Of a stretch of DNA of 64,000 nt, positions 51,363 to 60,389 are shown one piece after another. This DNA is from Mesorhizobium loti. Lineage in GTDB: Bacteria > Pseudomonadota > Alphaproteobacteria > Rhizobiales > Rhizobiaceae. The DNA is taken from the NCBI GenBank assembly GCA_002356515.1, contig AP017605.1:3791001-3855000 (forward strand), given 5' to 3'. The position numbers were made by a program, and so were the translations under genes. Within the stretch, counting starts at the first letter, position 1. Each line of letters opens with the position of its first letter. The notes under the pieces were generated by a model. The model worked only from the letters and a program-made list of their open reading frames with translations. It had not been told where the DNA came from and made no database searches.

Positions 51363-51989
51363 ATGTCTTCTACTGTGCGCATCCACTGGGCGATCACGCC
51401 TCAAATCGCACCGCAACCCCTGATCAACTGCAATCGCTGCGGCGGTGTGAAGGCCTATCGCTGCAGCGGCAAATTCCGCGTCAACGCCAACGGCAAGCGC
51501 ATTGACGTCTGGCTGATCTACCGCTGCGTCACCTGCGACAATTCCTGGAATTTCGGCATTTTCGAACGCAGCAACCGCCGCGACATCGAACCGGCGCTGC
51601 TTCAGGCGCTCGAAAGCAACGATCCGGGGCTGGCGCGGCGCCATTCCTTCGACATCGTCACCCTGCGCAACCAGGTGGGGCGTGTCGAGGAGTTTCCCGA
51701 TGTCGCCGTGCACAAGCGGTTGCTCGACGGTGCCAGGCAAAGCGCGGCGGCCCTGGAACTCCGGCTTGGGTTGGAAATGCCGACATCACTCCGGCTCGAC
51801 CGTCTGCTTGCCAATGAACTCGGCATTTCGCGCTCGCGGCTCCAGGCGCTGGAGGAGCGGCGCCTGCTGGTCGTCGATCCGGAGGGGGCAAAAGCTTTGC
51901 GCAAGCCGGCCCGCCAGGGAATGACGATCCGCCTCGACCTAGCCGGCGAGCCGGATCACAAAGCCATCATCAGCGCGGCCGGCGGATGA
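51363..51989 (+). CDS. DUF1062 protein with zinc ribbon and S4-like domain
   Basis: A 208-residue protein. The first half has a four-cysteine zinc ribbon (C23 and C26 in NCNRCG, then CVTC in YRCVTCDNSW). The second half contains SLRLDRLLANELGISRSRLQALEERRLL, which looks like an S4-type RNA-binding fold. The combination suggests an RNA-linked protein; function is not known. It is convergent with typA across a strong hairpin. Confidence 0.78.
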   Translation: MSSTVRIHWAITPQIAPQPLINCNRCGGVKAYRCSGKFRVNANGKRIDVWLIYRCVTCDNSWNFGIFERSNRRDIEPALLQALESNDPGLARRHSFDIVTLRNQVGRVEEFPDVAVHKRLLDGARQSAAALELRLGLEMPTSLRLDRLLANELGISRSRLQALEERRLLVVDPEGAKALRKPARQGMTIRLDLAGEPDHKAIISAAGG

Positions 51990-51995
51990 ACGAAA

Positions 51996-52028
51996 GAGGG
52001 GCGGAGCACTTGATGCTCCGCCCCTCTC
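51996..52028. terminator. Bidirectional terminator hairpin between DUF1062 and typA
   Basis: AGAGGGGCGGAGCA (51996-52009) pairs over 14 bases without mismatch with TGCTCCGCCCCTCT (52015-52028), loop CTTGA. The genes on both sides converge on it. The minus-strand side is followed by TTTCGTT, a weak U tract. Confidence 0.75.
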
Positions 52029-52049
52029 AGAAATCGTCAGAAGAAGAAA

Positions 52050-53879
52050 TTACGCCGCGCCGACCGCCTTGGCCGACTTCTCGAAACGCTTGCGCTCGTT
52101 CGGATCGAGATAGAGCTTGCGCAGGCGGATGGTCTTCGGCGTCACCTCGACCAGCTCGTCATCTTGGATCCAGGCCAGCGCGCGTTCCAGCGTCATGCGG
52201 ATCGGCGGGGTGAGCTTGACCGCCTCATCCTTGCCGGCGGCGCGGATGTTGGTCAGCTTCTTGCCCTTCAGCACGTTCACTTCGAGGTCGTTGTCCCTGG
52301 AGTGGATGCCGATGATCATGCCCTGATAGACCTTGACGCCCGGATCGATGACCATCGGGCCGCGATCTTCCAGGTTCCACATGGCATAGGCGACGGATTC
52401 GCCCTGCTCGTTGGAAATCAAAACGCCGTTGGTACGGCCGGGCAATTCGCCCTTGTAGGGCTCATAGGCGTGGAACAGCCGGTTCATCACGGCGGTGCCT
52501 CGCGTGTCGGTCAGCAGCTCCGACTGGTAGCCGATCAGGCCGCGCGTCGGCGCGTGGAAGACGATGCGCTGGCGGTTGCCGCCGGAAGGGCGCAGTTCGA
52601 CCATCTCGGCCTTGCGCTCCGACATCTTCTGCACGACCACGCCGGCATGTTCCTCGTCGACGTCGATGACGACTTCCTCGACCGGTTCCAGCAATTCGCC
52701 GTTCTCGCCCTTCTGCATGACGACGCGCGGACGCGACACGGCGATTTCAAAGCCTTCGCGGCGCATCGTTTCGATCAGCACGGCGAGCTGCAATTCGCCA
52801 CGGCCCGAGACGAAGAACGAATCCTTGTCGGGCGATTCCTCGATCTTCAGCGCGACATTGCCTTCAGCCTCGCGCAGCAGGCGGTCGCGGATGACGCGGC
52901 TGGTCACCTTGTCACCTTCGGTGCCGGCGAGCGGGCTGTCATTGACCAGGAAGGACATGGTCACGGTCGGCGGATCGATCGGCTGCGCATGCAGCGCCTC
53001 GGTCACCGCCAGATCGCAGAACGTATCAGCGACTGTGCCCTTCGACAGGCCGGCGATGGCGACGATGTCACCCGCCTGGGCTTCTTCGATCGGCTGGCGC
53101 TCGAGGCCACGGAAAGCCAGTATCTTCGAGATGCGGCCGGTTTCGATCTGGGTGCCGTCATGGTGCAGCACCTTGACCGCCTGGTTGGCCTTCAGCGTGC
53201 CGGATTCGATGCGGCCGGTGATGATGCGGCCGAGGAACGGGTTGGCTTCCAGGATGGTGCCGATCATACGGAACGGGCCAGGATGAACGGTCGGCGCCGG
53301 CACATGCTTGATGACGAGGTCGAACAGCGGCGCCAGCTGCTGGTCCTTCGGGCCTTCCGGATTCTCGGAGACCCAGCCATCGCGGCCCGAACCGTAGAGG
53401 ATCGGGAAGTCGAGCTGCTCATCGGTGGCGTCGAGCGCGGCAAACAGATCGAACACCTCGTTGACGACCTCGACATGACGGGCGTCCGGGCGATCGATCT
53501 TGTTGATGACGACGATCGGCTTCAGCCCGACCTTGAGCGCCTTGCCGACGACGAATTTGGTCTGCGGCATCGGGCCCTCGGCGGCATCGACCAGCACGAT
53601 GGCCGAATCCACCATCGACAGGATGCGCTCGACCTCGCCGCCGAAATCGGCGTGGCCGGGCGTGTCGACGATGTTGATGCGCGTGTCCTTCCAGTCGACC
53701 GAGGTCGCCTTGGCCAGGATGGTGATGCCGCGCTCTTTTTCCAGGTCGTTGGAGTCCATGGCGCGCTCGGCGACGCGCTGATTGTCGCGGAAGGAGCCGG
53801 ACTGCTTCAAAAGCTGGTCGACAAGGGTGGTCTTTCCATGGTCGACGTGCGCGATGATCGCGATATTACGGAGTTTCAT
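52050..53879 (-). CDS. typA: Ribosome-associated GTPase TypA/BipA
   Basis: A 609-residue translational GTPase. The G1 motif AHVDHGKTT is at residues 10-18, followed by [15 protein letters not shown] (G3) and NKIDRPDAR (G4), the beta-barrel and EF-G-like domains and the BipA-specific C-terminal domain. Members help ribosome assembly and stress or cold adaptation. Length is normal. Confidence 0.97.
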   Translation of the reverse strand: MKLRNIAIIAHVDHGKTTLVDQLLKQSGSFRDNQRVAERAMDSNDLEKERGITILAKATSVDWKDTRINIVDTPGHADFGGEVERILSMVDSAIVLVDAAEGPMPQTKFVVGKALKVGLKPIVVINKIDRPDARHVEVVNEVFDLFAALDATDEQLDFPILYGSGRDGWVSENPEGPKDQQLAPLFDLVIKHVPAPTVHPGPFRMIGTILEANPFLGRIITGRIESGTLKANQAVKVLHHDGTQIETGRISKILAFRGLERQPIEEAQAGDIVAIAGLSKGTVADTFCDLAVTEALHAQPIDPPTVTMSFLVNDSPLAGTEGDKVTSRVIRDRLLREAEGNVALKIEESPDKDSFFVSGRGELQLAVLIETMRREGFEIAVSRPRVVMQKGENGELLEPVEEVVIDVDEEHAGVVVQKMSERKAEMVELRPSGGNRQRIVFHAPTRGLIGYQSELLTDTRGTAVMNRLFHAYEPYKGELPGRTNGVLISNEQGESVAYAMWNLEDRGPMVIDPGVKVYQGMIIGIHSRDNDLEVNVLKGKKLTNIRAAGKDEAVKLTPPIRMTLERALAWIQDDELVEVTPKTIRLRKLYLDPNERKRFEKSAKAVGAA

Positions 53880-54077
53880 GTTCTGGGTCTCGGAAGCGTT
53901 GCAGGCAGCAGGCCAAAGGCGCTGCCTCTTTCGGTTGCGCGGCTCATACAGGGTTTTTCGCAGTTGCGAAAGGGGAAGCGCGACACCAAATACTCATCAA
54001 ATCTTAAGCATCTGCGTGTGAGATGATTTTGTTAACCAAGGCGGGAACCTTTTCAGGGCCCGGGCAGTTCGACCGTC

Positions 54078-54362
54078 ATGACCGATAAACTCAACCGATT
54101 TTGGCCGCTCATCGCTTCGGTGGCCTTTGCCTTGCTGCTGGCGGCCAACGCCGCGCAGTCGGCTGCCGCGACCCAGAAAGGCGCGCGCGCTGTTGCGCAG
54201 TCTGACACCCAGACCGCCGAACAGGCCTTTGCCGATGCGCCTGACGGCGTTGACCCGATGGTGACGGGACCAGTCAGCGCCGCCTTCAAGCAGCGCCAAG
54301 CCGCTGCCAATTGCGACAGCGCGGTGTGGCCGAACATTCCGATGGTCTGCTACCCCGACTGA
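54078..54362 (+). CDS. Small secreted protein with a C-terminal cysteine pair
   Basis: A 94-residue protein with a signal peptide (LIASVAFALLLAANAAQSAAA), a low-complexity middle, and the ending CDSAVWPNIPMVCYPD, in which two cysteines 12 residues apart could form a disulphide. I associate such an ending with small exported proteins of rhizobia, but know no function. It is convergent with phoD and divergent from typA. Confidence 0.65.
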   Translation: MTDKLNRFWPLIASVAFALLLAANAAQSAAATQKGARAVAQSDTQTAEQAFADAPDGVDPMVTGPVSAAFKQRQAAANCDSAVWPNIPMVCYPD

Positions 54363-54375
54363 CGATTGCCAGCGC

Positions 54376-55950
54376 TTACGCCGATCGCACCGGATCGAGC
54401 GTGACCTTGTAGAGTTCGTTGTCGTCGCGATCCATCAGCCGCACTGTGAGCTGCTCGGTCGCGCCTGAGATATCGACAAGGCCGAAGAACTGCAGGCCGG
54501 CCGACGGCGGCAAGTTCTGGCCCTGCTCGGCGGTCGGCGCCTTGATGAATTTCAGCTCCGGACCGAAGGTCATGTCGAGATCGTTGGGGCCGAAGGTGCC
54601 GGCGTGGATCGGGCCGGAGACGAATTCCCAGAAGGGATTGAAATCCTGGAACTGCGCCTTGTCTGGGTTGTAGTAGTGCGCGGCCGTATAGTGCACGTCG
54701 GCGGTGAGCCACACCGTGTTGGTGACGCCGGCAGTCTTGATGAAGCGCAGCACGTCGGCGAATTCCATCTCGCGGCCCTTCGGCTTGCCATTGTCGTTGT
54801 TGCTGACGGCTTCGAAGCCGACCTTCTTCGCCGCGTCGTCCCAGACCACGAGGCTGAGCGGCATGTCGGCGGCGATGATCTTCCAGGTCGCCTTGGAGTT
54901 GGCCAGTTCCCGCTTCAGCCACTTCGACTGCTCCTCGCCGATCATGCGCGACTGCGGTGTGAGGGTTTCCTGCAGGTTCGGGCCGTTCGGGCCGCGATAG
55001 GAGCGCATGTCGAGGAAGAAGACGTCGAGCAGCGGCCCGTGCGAGATCTTGCGGTAGACCCGGCCCGGTTCCGCCGGCTCGTAACGAATGGTGGTCATCT
55101 CGTGGAAGGCGCGCGCCGCCCGCGCCGCCAGCACGTGGATGGATTTTTCCTTGTAGCGGTCGTCCTTGCTAAGGTCCTTCGAGTCCGACCAGTTGTTGAG
55201 CACTTCGTGGTCGTCCCACTGGTAGAAGGTCGGGCAGATGGCGCTGAGTTCCAGCACGTTCTTGTCCATCATGTTGTACTTCCACTGGTCGCGGTATTCG
55301 TCCAGCGTCTCGGCAACCTTGCGTTTGCCGTCGATGAGCACGACGTTCTTCCACTTGCCGCCGCCGGGCAGGTCGACCTCGTCCTTCATGGCGCCGTCGG
55401 CATAGATGGTGTCGCCCGAATGCAGGAAGAAGTCCGGCGTGTGCTTGGCGATGGTGGCGTAGGTTTTCATGCCGGTCTCATCGATGCCCCAGCCCTGGCC
55501 GGCGGTATCGCCCGACCAGGCGAACTTGACATCGCGCTTCGAGGCCGGCGCTGTGCGGAAGCGGCCGACGATCGGCTCGGAGACGGCGTTGACGTCGGCG
55601 AGATCGGCCGCAACCATGCGATAGAAGATGTCCTGATCGGAGGCGAGATCGGTGAGCAGCCGCTTCACCGTGTAGTCGCTGGCAGGCGAGGTATCGAGCG
55701 GCGCCAGACGCGTCGCATTGGCAAAGCTTTCCGTCGACGAGACCTCGAACATGACGCGCGCCGGACGATCCGTGCGCGTCCACACCATGCCGCTGGAGGC
55801 ATCGACGTCGCCGGACTGGACGCCATGGGTGAAGGCCGGACGCTGGCTGGCGCGGGAATAGTAGGGCAAGGCGAGGCCCGAGGCGCCAAGGAGACCGGCA
55901 GCGCTCGCGGAGGTGACAAAGGCGCGGCGGGTCATCGAAAGCTTGTTCAT
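54376..55950 (-). CDS. phoD: Alkaline phosphatase D (PhoD)
   Basis: A 524-residue exported phosphodiesterase/phosphatase. The N terminus carries a twin-arginine signal, TRRAFVTSASAAGLLG. The mature part has FTHGVQSGDVDASSGMVWTR and metal-site segments WSGDTAGQG, LHSGDTIYADG, YQWDDHEVLNNWSD and WLTADVHYTA, all of the PhoD family. I start at the ATG at 55950 with AGGAGACAG upstream. A Pho-box-like site lies 73 bases upstream, so phosphate starvation control is plausible. Confidence 0.95.
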   Translation of the reverse strand: MNKLSMTRRAFVTSASAAGLLGASGLALPYYSRASQRPAFTHGVQSGDVDASSGMVWTRTDRPARVMFEVSSTESFANATRLAPLDTSPASDYTVKRLLTDLASDQDIFYRMVAADLADVNAVSEPIVGRFRTAPASKRDVKFAWSGDTAGQGWGIDETGMKTYATIAKHTPDFFLHSGDTIYADGAMKDEVDLPGGGKWKNVVLIDGKRKVAETLDEYRDQWKYNMMDKNVLELSAICPTFYQWDDHEVLNNWSDSKDLSKDDRYKEKSIHVLAARAARAFHEMTTIRYEPAEPGRVYRKISHGPLLDVFFLDMRSYRGPNGPNLQETLTPQSRMIGEEQSKWLKRELANSKATWKIIAADMPLSLVVWDDAAKKVGFEAVSNNDNGKPKGREMEFADVLRFIKTAGVTNTVWLTADVHYTAAHYYNPDKAQFQDFNPFWEFVSGPIHAGTFGPNDLDMTFGPELKFIKAPTAEQGQNLPPSAGLQFFGLVDISGATEQLTVRLMDRDDNELYKVTLDPVRSA

Positions 55951-56022
55951 GGCTGTCTCCTGGATGGCTTTGAACGTCGCCATCAAGGTCCGGCCTCAAT
56001 GTTTCAGCCGCATCTCGGAACC

Positions 56023-56040
56023 ATGAAGTTTTGATAACAG
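56023..56040 (-). promoter_or_regulatory. Pho-box-like site upstream of phoD
   Basis: On the minus strand it reads CTGTTAT-CAAA-ACTTCAT, against the PhoB half-site CTGTCAT with four-base spacing. The first half matches 6 of 7, the second 4 of 7. Confidence 0.4.
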
Positions 56041-56128
56041 TGAACAGGCCAGGCAGCCTCGCAACAAAACCGGGCGGCTTGGTCGTCAGGCCACCCGGTT
56101 TGAGGTTTGGATATTGCAATCGGCAGCG

Positions 56129-56272
56129 AAGGTGTGTCGAGATTCAGGTCAGGCCGAGTCGAAAACGGTGGTTTCCGAGAACCGGAGCGGAGCGTACTCA
56201 AAGTACGTGAGCACCGGAAGCGCAGGAAATCACCGTTTGCAGGCCGGCATCACCTGAATATCGGCGCGCCTT
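56129..56272. repeat. Palindromic mosaic element, copy 2 (full length)
   Basis: It matches copy 1 at 25.6 kb over its whole length. Most differences are in paired positions, for example AACGGTGGTTTCC with GGAAATCACCGTT, which keeps the stem. The core is GCGTAC-TCAAA-GTACGTG. The right end TTAA provides the TAA stop of the MFS gene at 56271-56273. Confidence 0.87.
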
Positions 56273-57554
56273 AAGCGGCCTGCGGTTCCGGATCGAAAGC
56301 CGGCCGGCTGGTGTTGATCAGCAACGAGATACAGGCCGCCGCGATGGCCGTCATGCCGGCGATCAGGAAGGCCAACTCGTAATTGCCCTGCAACTCGCGC
56401 ATGGTGCCGCCGAAGGCAGCCGCTGCCGCGGCACCAACTTGGTGGCCGGCAACGATCCAGCCGAACACGATCGGCCCGCTGCGGTCGCCGAACGCCTCGT
56501 TGGCGAGCCGCAGCGTTGGCGGCACGGTGGCGATCCAGTCGAGGCCGTAGAGCACGGCGAAAATGATCAGGCTGGTCGCCGAGAAGCCGGAATAGGGCAG
56601 GTAGATCAGCGACAGGCCGCGAATGGCATAGTAGACGCCGAGCAGCTTGCGCGGGTCGAAACGGTCGGTGAGCCAGCCCGACAGCGTCGTGCCGATCAGG
56701 TCGAAAATGCCCATCATCGACAGCAGGCCGGCGGCCTGCACCTCGCCGATGCCCATGTCGCCGCAAAAGGCGATGAGATGCGTGCCGACCAGCCCGTTGG
56801 TGGTGAACCCGCAGACGAAGAAGGTAGCGAACAAGTACCAGAACACCCGTGTGCCGGCGGCGCGACGCAGCGTGTTGAGCGTATGCGCCAGGAAATTACC
56901 TTGCGAGGCGGGCGACGTTGGCGGCACGTCGTCGGCCTCGGCGCCATAGCGCACCATGCCGATCGAGGCCGGCCGCTCCGGCACCAGCAGCCAGACCAGC
57001 GGTATCATTGCCGCCGTGGCGACCGCGACTGCAACGGCAACCGGCTGCCAGCCGCCCGATTGCGCCAAAGCGGCTATCAGCGGCAGGAACACCAGCATGC
57101 CCGACGCACTTGAGGCCGACATCAATCCCATCACCAGGCCACGATTGGTCTTGAACCAACGATTGACGATGGTGGCGCCAAGCACGCTGGCGACCGCGCC
57201 GGAGCCGATGCCGGAGAAGACGCCCCAGGTGATGAAGAGATGCCAGGGCTTGGTCATCAGTAGGCTGAGCGCCGTCGAACCCGACATGACCAGCAGCGAG
57301 GCAAGCAGCGTGCGACGCAGACCGATTCTTTCCATCAGCGCGGCGGCGAACGGACCGGTCAGGCCATAGAGCAGGATGCCAACGCCGGCGGCCAGCGAGA
57401 TGACGTCGCGCCGCCAGCCAAAACTGTTTTCCAGCGGCAGCATCATGACCGAGGGTGCGGAACGAAGCCCGGCCGCAACCAGCAGGCAGAGAAAGATGAC
57501 GCCGACCACGACGAAAGCGTAGCGCTGGCCAAACGGACGGGATTGAGCTATCAT
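56271..57554 (-). CDS. MFS transporter under TetR control
   Basis: A 427-residue protein with 12 membrane helices, MIAQSRPFGQRYAFVVVG..., motif A-like loops, and WFKTNRGLVMGLMSASSASGML, typical of the oxalate/monocarboxylate-like (OFA/MCT) branch. The start at 57554 lies just inside a TetR operator. It is divergent from the tetR gene. Substrate unknown. Its stop codon is the end of a palindromic repeat. Confidence 0.88.
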   Translation of the reverse strand: MIAQSRPFGQRYAFVVVGVIFLCLLVAAGLRSAPSVMMLPLENSFGWRRDVISLAAGVGILLYGLTGPFAAALMERIGLRRTLLASLLVMSGSTALSLLMTKPWHLFITWGVFSGIGSGAVASVLGATIVNRWFKTNRGLVMGLMSASSASGMLVFLPLIAALAQSGGWQPVAVAVAVATAAMIPLVWLLVPERPASIGMVRYGAEADDVPPTSPASQGNFLAHTLNTLRRAAGTRVFWYLFATFFVCGFTTNGLVGTHLIAFCGDMGIGEVQAAGLLSMMGIFDLIGTTLSGWLTDRFDPRKLLGVYYAIRGLSLIYLPYSGFSATSLIIFAVLYGLDWIATVPPTLRLANEAFGDRSGPIVFGWIVAGHQVGAAAAAAFGGTMRELQGNYELAFLIAGMTAIAAACISLLINTSRPAFDPEPQAA

Positions 57555-57570
57555 GTTACTGACCGGTACG
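57555..57570. promoter_or_regulatory. TetR operator, half 1
   Basis: GTTACTGACCGGTACG. It is the inverted partner of the site at 57593-57608, differing at two of 16 positions, and has an imperfect internal dyad. It abuts the MFS start codon. Confidence 0.75.
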
Positions 57571-57592
57571 TTGCAAGATGGGAGCCTGTATA

Positions 57593-57608
57593 CGTACCGA
57601 TCGGTAAC
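57593..57608. promoter_or_regulatory. TetR operator, half 2
   Basis: CGTACCGATCGGTAAC contains the perfect dyad ACCGATCGGT. It lies 18 bases before the tetR start. The pair, in inverted orientation with centres 38 bases apart, should be bound by the TetR dimer to control both genes. Confidence 0.78.
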
Positions 57609-57625
57609 ATTGTCAATCGAGTCCC

Positions 57626-58246
57626 ATGATGCCAACTGACAAAAATATTGAACTAACCATCAGCGACGGTCATGCATCGGCGCCGCCGAAGGCCGCCAAG
57701 AAGATCCTCGACGTGGCGTATGACCTTTTCTACCGGCGCGGTATCAGGGCGATCGGCGTCGACGAGATCGTCAAACGGGCCGGCGTCACCAAGCCCAGCC
57801 TCTATCGCAGCTTCCCTTCCAAGGACGAGTTGGCCGCCTCCTATCTTCGGCAATACGATCGTGAATATTGGGAACGTTTCGACGAGGCGGTCAAAGCCCA
57901 TCCGGGCGACCCGCGCGCGCAGATCAAGGCTTTCCTGACCCGCATCGGCAAGCGCACGCAAGTGGCGGACTATCGCGGCTGCGGCATGACCAACGCGGCG
58001 GTCGAATATCCCGACCACAGCCATCCGGGCCGCGTGGTGAGCGAAGCCAACAAGCAGGAGCTGCGCCGCAGGCTGCGCGTCATGGCCGCCGCGATGGGGG
58101 CGCAGGACCCCGACACGCTGGGCGACGGACTGCTGCTCCTCATCGAAGGCGCCTATATCAGCGGCCAGCTGTTCGGCCTCGGCGGTCCGGCACAGTCGGT
58201 CGCCCGCAACGCCGATCTGCTGATCGAAGCGAGCTTGAAGAAATAG
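57626..58246 (+). CDS. TetR-family transcriptional regulator
   Basis: A 206-residue repressor. The helix-turn-helix is in RAIGVDEIVKRAGVTKPSLYRSFPSKDEL at about residues 39-67. The C-terminal ligand domain is all-helical and contains GCGMTNAAVEYPDHSHPGR, typical of one TetR subgroup. The start at 57626 is supported by the family; a second ATG follows at once. It is divergent from the MFS gene and presumably represses it and itself. Confidence 0.92.
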   Translation: MMPTDKNIELTISDGHASAPPKAAKKILDVAYDLFYRRGIRAIGVDEIVKRAGVTKPSLYRSFPSKDELAASYLRQYDREYWERFDEAVKAHPGDPRAQIKAFLTRIGKRTQVADYRGCGMTNAAVEYPDHSHPGRVVSEANKQELRRRLRVMAAAMGAQDPDTLGDGLLLLIEGAYISGQLFGLGGPAQSVARNADLLIEASLKK

Positions 58247-58290
58247 CGATTGGCGGTACGCTGTTCCGGCCCGAACCGGAGGTGCCCGCC

Positions 58291-58884
58291 ATGCGTGCCG
58301 TTCTGATCCCGCTTGCCCTCGCCGGTCTCTGCCAGGCAGCCCATGCCGGCGACATATCGAGCGCCTACACCGATCTCGACTCGAAGAAGGATTGCGTGAC
58401 CTATGCGCAGGCCGATGAGGGCGATGGCGACTGGGCCGATCTCGCCTGTTCGGGCTATCGCGGCTACCCTGTGCTGATCGCCTATGACGACGCCCGCGAA
58501 TCGCTGTTCTACGGTTTTCCGCCGGGCGGAGACATGACGTCCGTCTGGGAGAGTTTTTCAGGCTTCAATTCGTCCGGAGCCAAGGTCGAATGGCGCATCG
58601 AAACCAATGGCGACAAGGCCGTGCCCTTCGCGGTCATCCACCGCCGCACGATCAGCAATGGCGAGGATCAGAACAAATCAACGGATGTGCTGCTCGTCGC
58701 CAAGGTCGGCCAGATGGACGCGCGCGAAAGCTGCACGGTCGGCCTCGTGCTGGCCACCGGCAACCCGCAAGCCAACGACCAGGCGCGAAAACTCGCCGAT
58801 GAGAAGGCGCGCACCTTCACCTGCGGCAAGGACCGGCACACCGTCATCGGCAACGTGCCGGCCTTCGGCCGGGTCGATAACTGA
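58291..58884 (+). CDS. Secreted hypothetical protein
   Basis: A 197-residue protein with a signal peptide (MRAVLIPLALAGLCQAAHA). The mature part has four cysteines (CVTY, LACSG, ESCTV, FTCGK), probably two disulphides, and no motif I can name. It begins at 58291 after GGAGGTG. It follows tetR by 44 bases on the same strand and may be cotranscribed. Its stop codon touches that of the convergent ppa with no base between. Confidence 0.7.
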   Translation: MRAVLIPLALAGLCQAAHAGDISSAYTDLDSKKDCVTYAQADEGDGDWADLACSGYRGYPVLIAYDDARESLFYGFPPGGDMTSVWESFSGFNSSGAKVEWRIETNGDKAVPFAVIHRRTISNGEDQNKSTDVLLVAKVGQMDARESCTVGLVLATGNPQANDQARKLADEKARTFTCGKDRHTVIGNVPAFGRVDN

Positions 58885-59418
58885 CTATTTGCTCTTCTTC
58901 GCCCGTTCGATCGCGTCGACGATCATCTTCTTGGCATATTTGGAATCGTGCCAGCCTTCGATCTTGACCCATTTGCCGGGCTCGAGATCCTTGTAGTGCT
59001 CGAAGAAGTGCTGCACCTGCTGGCGGGTGATCTCGGGCAGATGCGTGTATTCGGTGACGTTCTCGTAGCGCAGCGTCAGCTTGGGCGACGGCACGGCGAT
59101 GACCTTCTCGTCCTGGCCGGCATTGTCTTCCATCACCAGCACGCCGATCGGCCTGACATTGATGACGCAGCCCGGCACAAGGGCGCGCGTGTTGCAGACC
59201 AGCACGTCGATCGGATCGCCATCGCCCGACAGCGTGTGCGGCACGAAGCCGTAATTGCCGGGATAGCGCATCGAGGTGTGCAGGAAGCGGTCGACGAACA
59301 GCGTGCCGGCCTCCTTGTCCATCTCATACTTGATCGGCTCGCCGCCGATCGGCACTTCGATGATGACGTTGACGTCTTCAGGCGGATTCTTTCCGGTGGC
59401 TATGGCTTCAATGCGCAT
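58885..59418 (-). CDS. ppa: Inorganic pyrophosphatase
   Basis: A 177-residue family I soluble pyrophosphatase. The signature DGDPIDVLV with three metal-binding Asp residues is present, with [20 protein letters not shown] near the start and the C-terminal [12 protein letters not shown]. It drives biosynthesis by removing pyrophosphate. The ATG at 59418 has GAGGGA upstream; an open extension of 41 codons is rejected because it lacks family similarity. Confidence 0.96.
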   Translation of the reverse strand: MRIEAIATGKNPPEDVNVIIEVPIGGEPIKYEMDKEAGTLFVDRFLHTSMRYPGNYGFVPHTLSGDGDPIDVLVCNTRALVPGCVINVRPIGVLVMEDNAGQDEKVIAVPSPKLTLRYENVTEYTHLPEITRQQVQHFFEHYKDLEPGKWVKIEGWHDSKYAKKMIVDAIERAKKSK

Positions 59419-59618
59419 GGATTTGTCCCTCTCTCGGTTGGGAGGAGATAGCGGGCGGCGCAGAATGGTGCAATGCGGCGAATGGTGCTCGCGCACATCA
59501 GTCGAGACGCGATGGCATCCAACGCGTTCAATCATTAGCACAAGATGTTTCAGCGGCGTGATTTCACGGGGATGCGCACCGCGTACCGGCCTAGCTTTCC
59601 ACGATCATCTCCGGGCAA

Positions 59619-60125
59619 TCATTCCCAGACGAAGGCGACCTTCTTCAGCGCTTTCTGCTCGAAGATCTCGACACCCTCGGCAACGTCGCGGCCGCCGGCG
59701 CCGGCATAGAAGGCCAGCGCGTTCTGGTTGTCTTCCAGAGCCCACACCACCATGCCTTTCAGGCCATGGTCGGCCAGACGCGCCCTGGCTGCCGAAAACA
59801 GCCGCCGGCCAAGACCGATGCCCTGATATTCCGGGCGCAGGTACAGTTCGTAGATCTCGCCTTGCTGCTTGAGTTCCCGGGCGCGGTTCTTGCCGATCGT
59901 CGCATAGCCGGCGATCGTGCCGCCGATTTCGACGACCAGAACGGTGGCGGCACGGCGAATCGCATTCGCCCACCAGTCGGCGCCGCGGCGGTTGATCATC
60001 GACGTCAGCGTACGATGCGGAATGATGCCGGAATAGGCGCCGCGCCAGGCTTCCAAGTGCACTTCGGCAATGGCGCCTGCATCGCGCGGGTCGGCTTTCC
60101 GGATGTCGATCGTCAGCGTATTCAT
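59619..60125 (-). CDS. GNAT-family N-acetyltransferase
   Basis: A 168-residue acetyltransferase. The acetyl-CoA-binding motif lies in YLRPEYQGIGLGRRLFSAA (Q/R-x-x-G-x-G/A). The start MNTLTIDIRKADPRDAGAIAEVH is a typical GNAT N terminus. The substrate is unknown. Confidence 0.88.
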   Translation of the reverse strand: MNTLTIDIRKADPRDAGAIAEVHLEAWRGAYSGIIPHRTLTSMINRRGADWWANAIRRAATVLVVEIGGTIAGYATIGKNRARELKQQGEIYELYLRPEYQGIGLGRRLFSAARARLADHGLKGMVVWALEDNQNALAFYAGAGGRDVAEGVEIFEQKALKKVAFVWE

Positions 60126-60224
60126 GATTTGTTAACCATAAACCCGCGTCGCCCGATTGCAAGAGTCCGGGCGGCCCGCCGGCCGCTTTCTCACAGCCGA
60201 TCCGGACATTGCTGACATCGGGCA

Positions 60225-60389
60225 AAAAGCCTGTCTGAAAACGCGCTCAGCCGAGACGGATGGCGTTGCTTTCGAGAACCGAAGCGCAGCGGACTTTTGG
60301 GTCCGTGAGCTCAGTTCTACGCAGTAGAACGGGGAAGCGCAGGAAGCCGCGTCAGGCGTCCGGCTGAGTAGCGTTTGCAGGCGGGCTTT
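60225..60389. repeat. Palindromic mosaic element, copy 4 (variant arms)
   Basis: About 165 bp. The outer arms, AAAAGCCTGTCTGAAAACGC and the reverse complement of the right end (AAAAGCCCGCCTGCAAACGC), pair with each other but differ from those of copies 1 and 2. The core, TTCGAGAACCGAAGCGCAGC ... GGAAGCGCAGGAAGC, matches the other copies. An extra hairpin, AGTTCTAC-GCA-GTAGAAC, is inserted. It abuts the stop codon of the TPM gene. Confidence 0.75.

Noticed and set aside
54376..59418. A phosphate island (phoD, phosphoesterase at 50.1 kb, ppa)
   Set aside because: The genes are in different orientations and separated by unrelated genes; there is no shared control signal.
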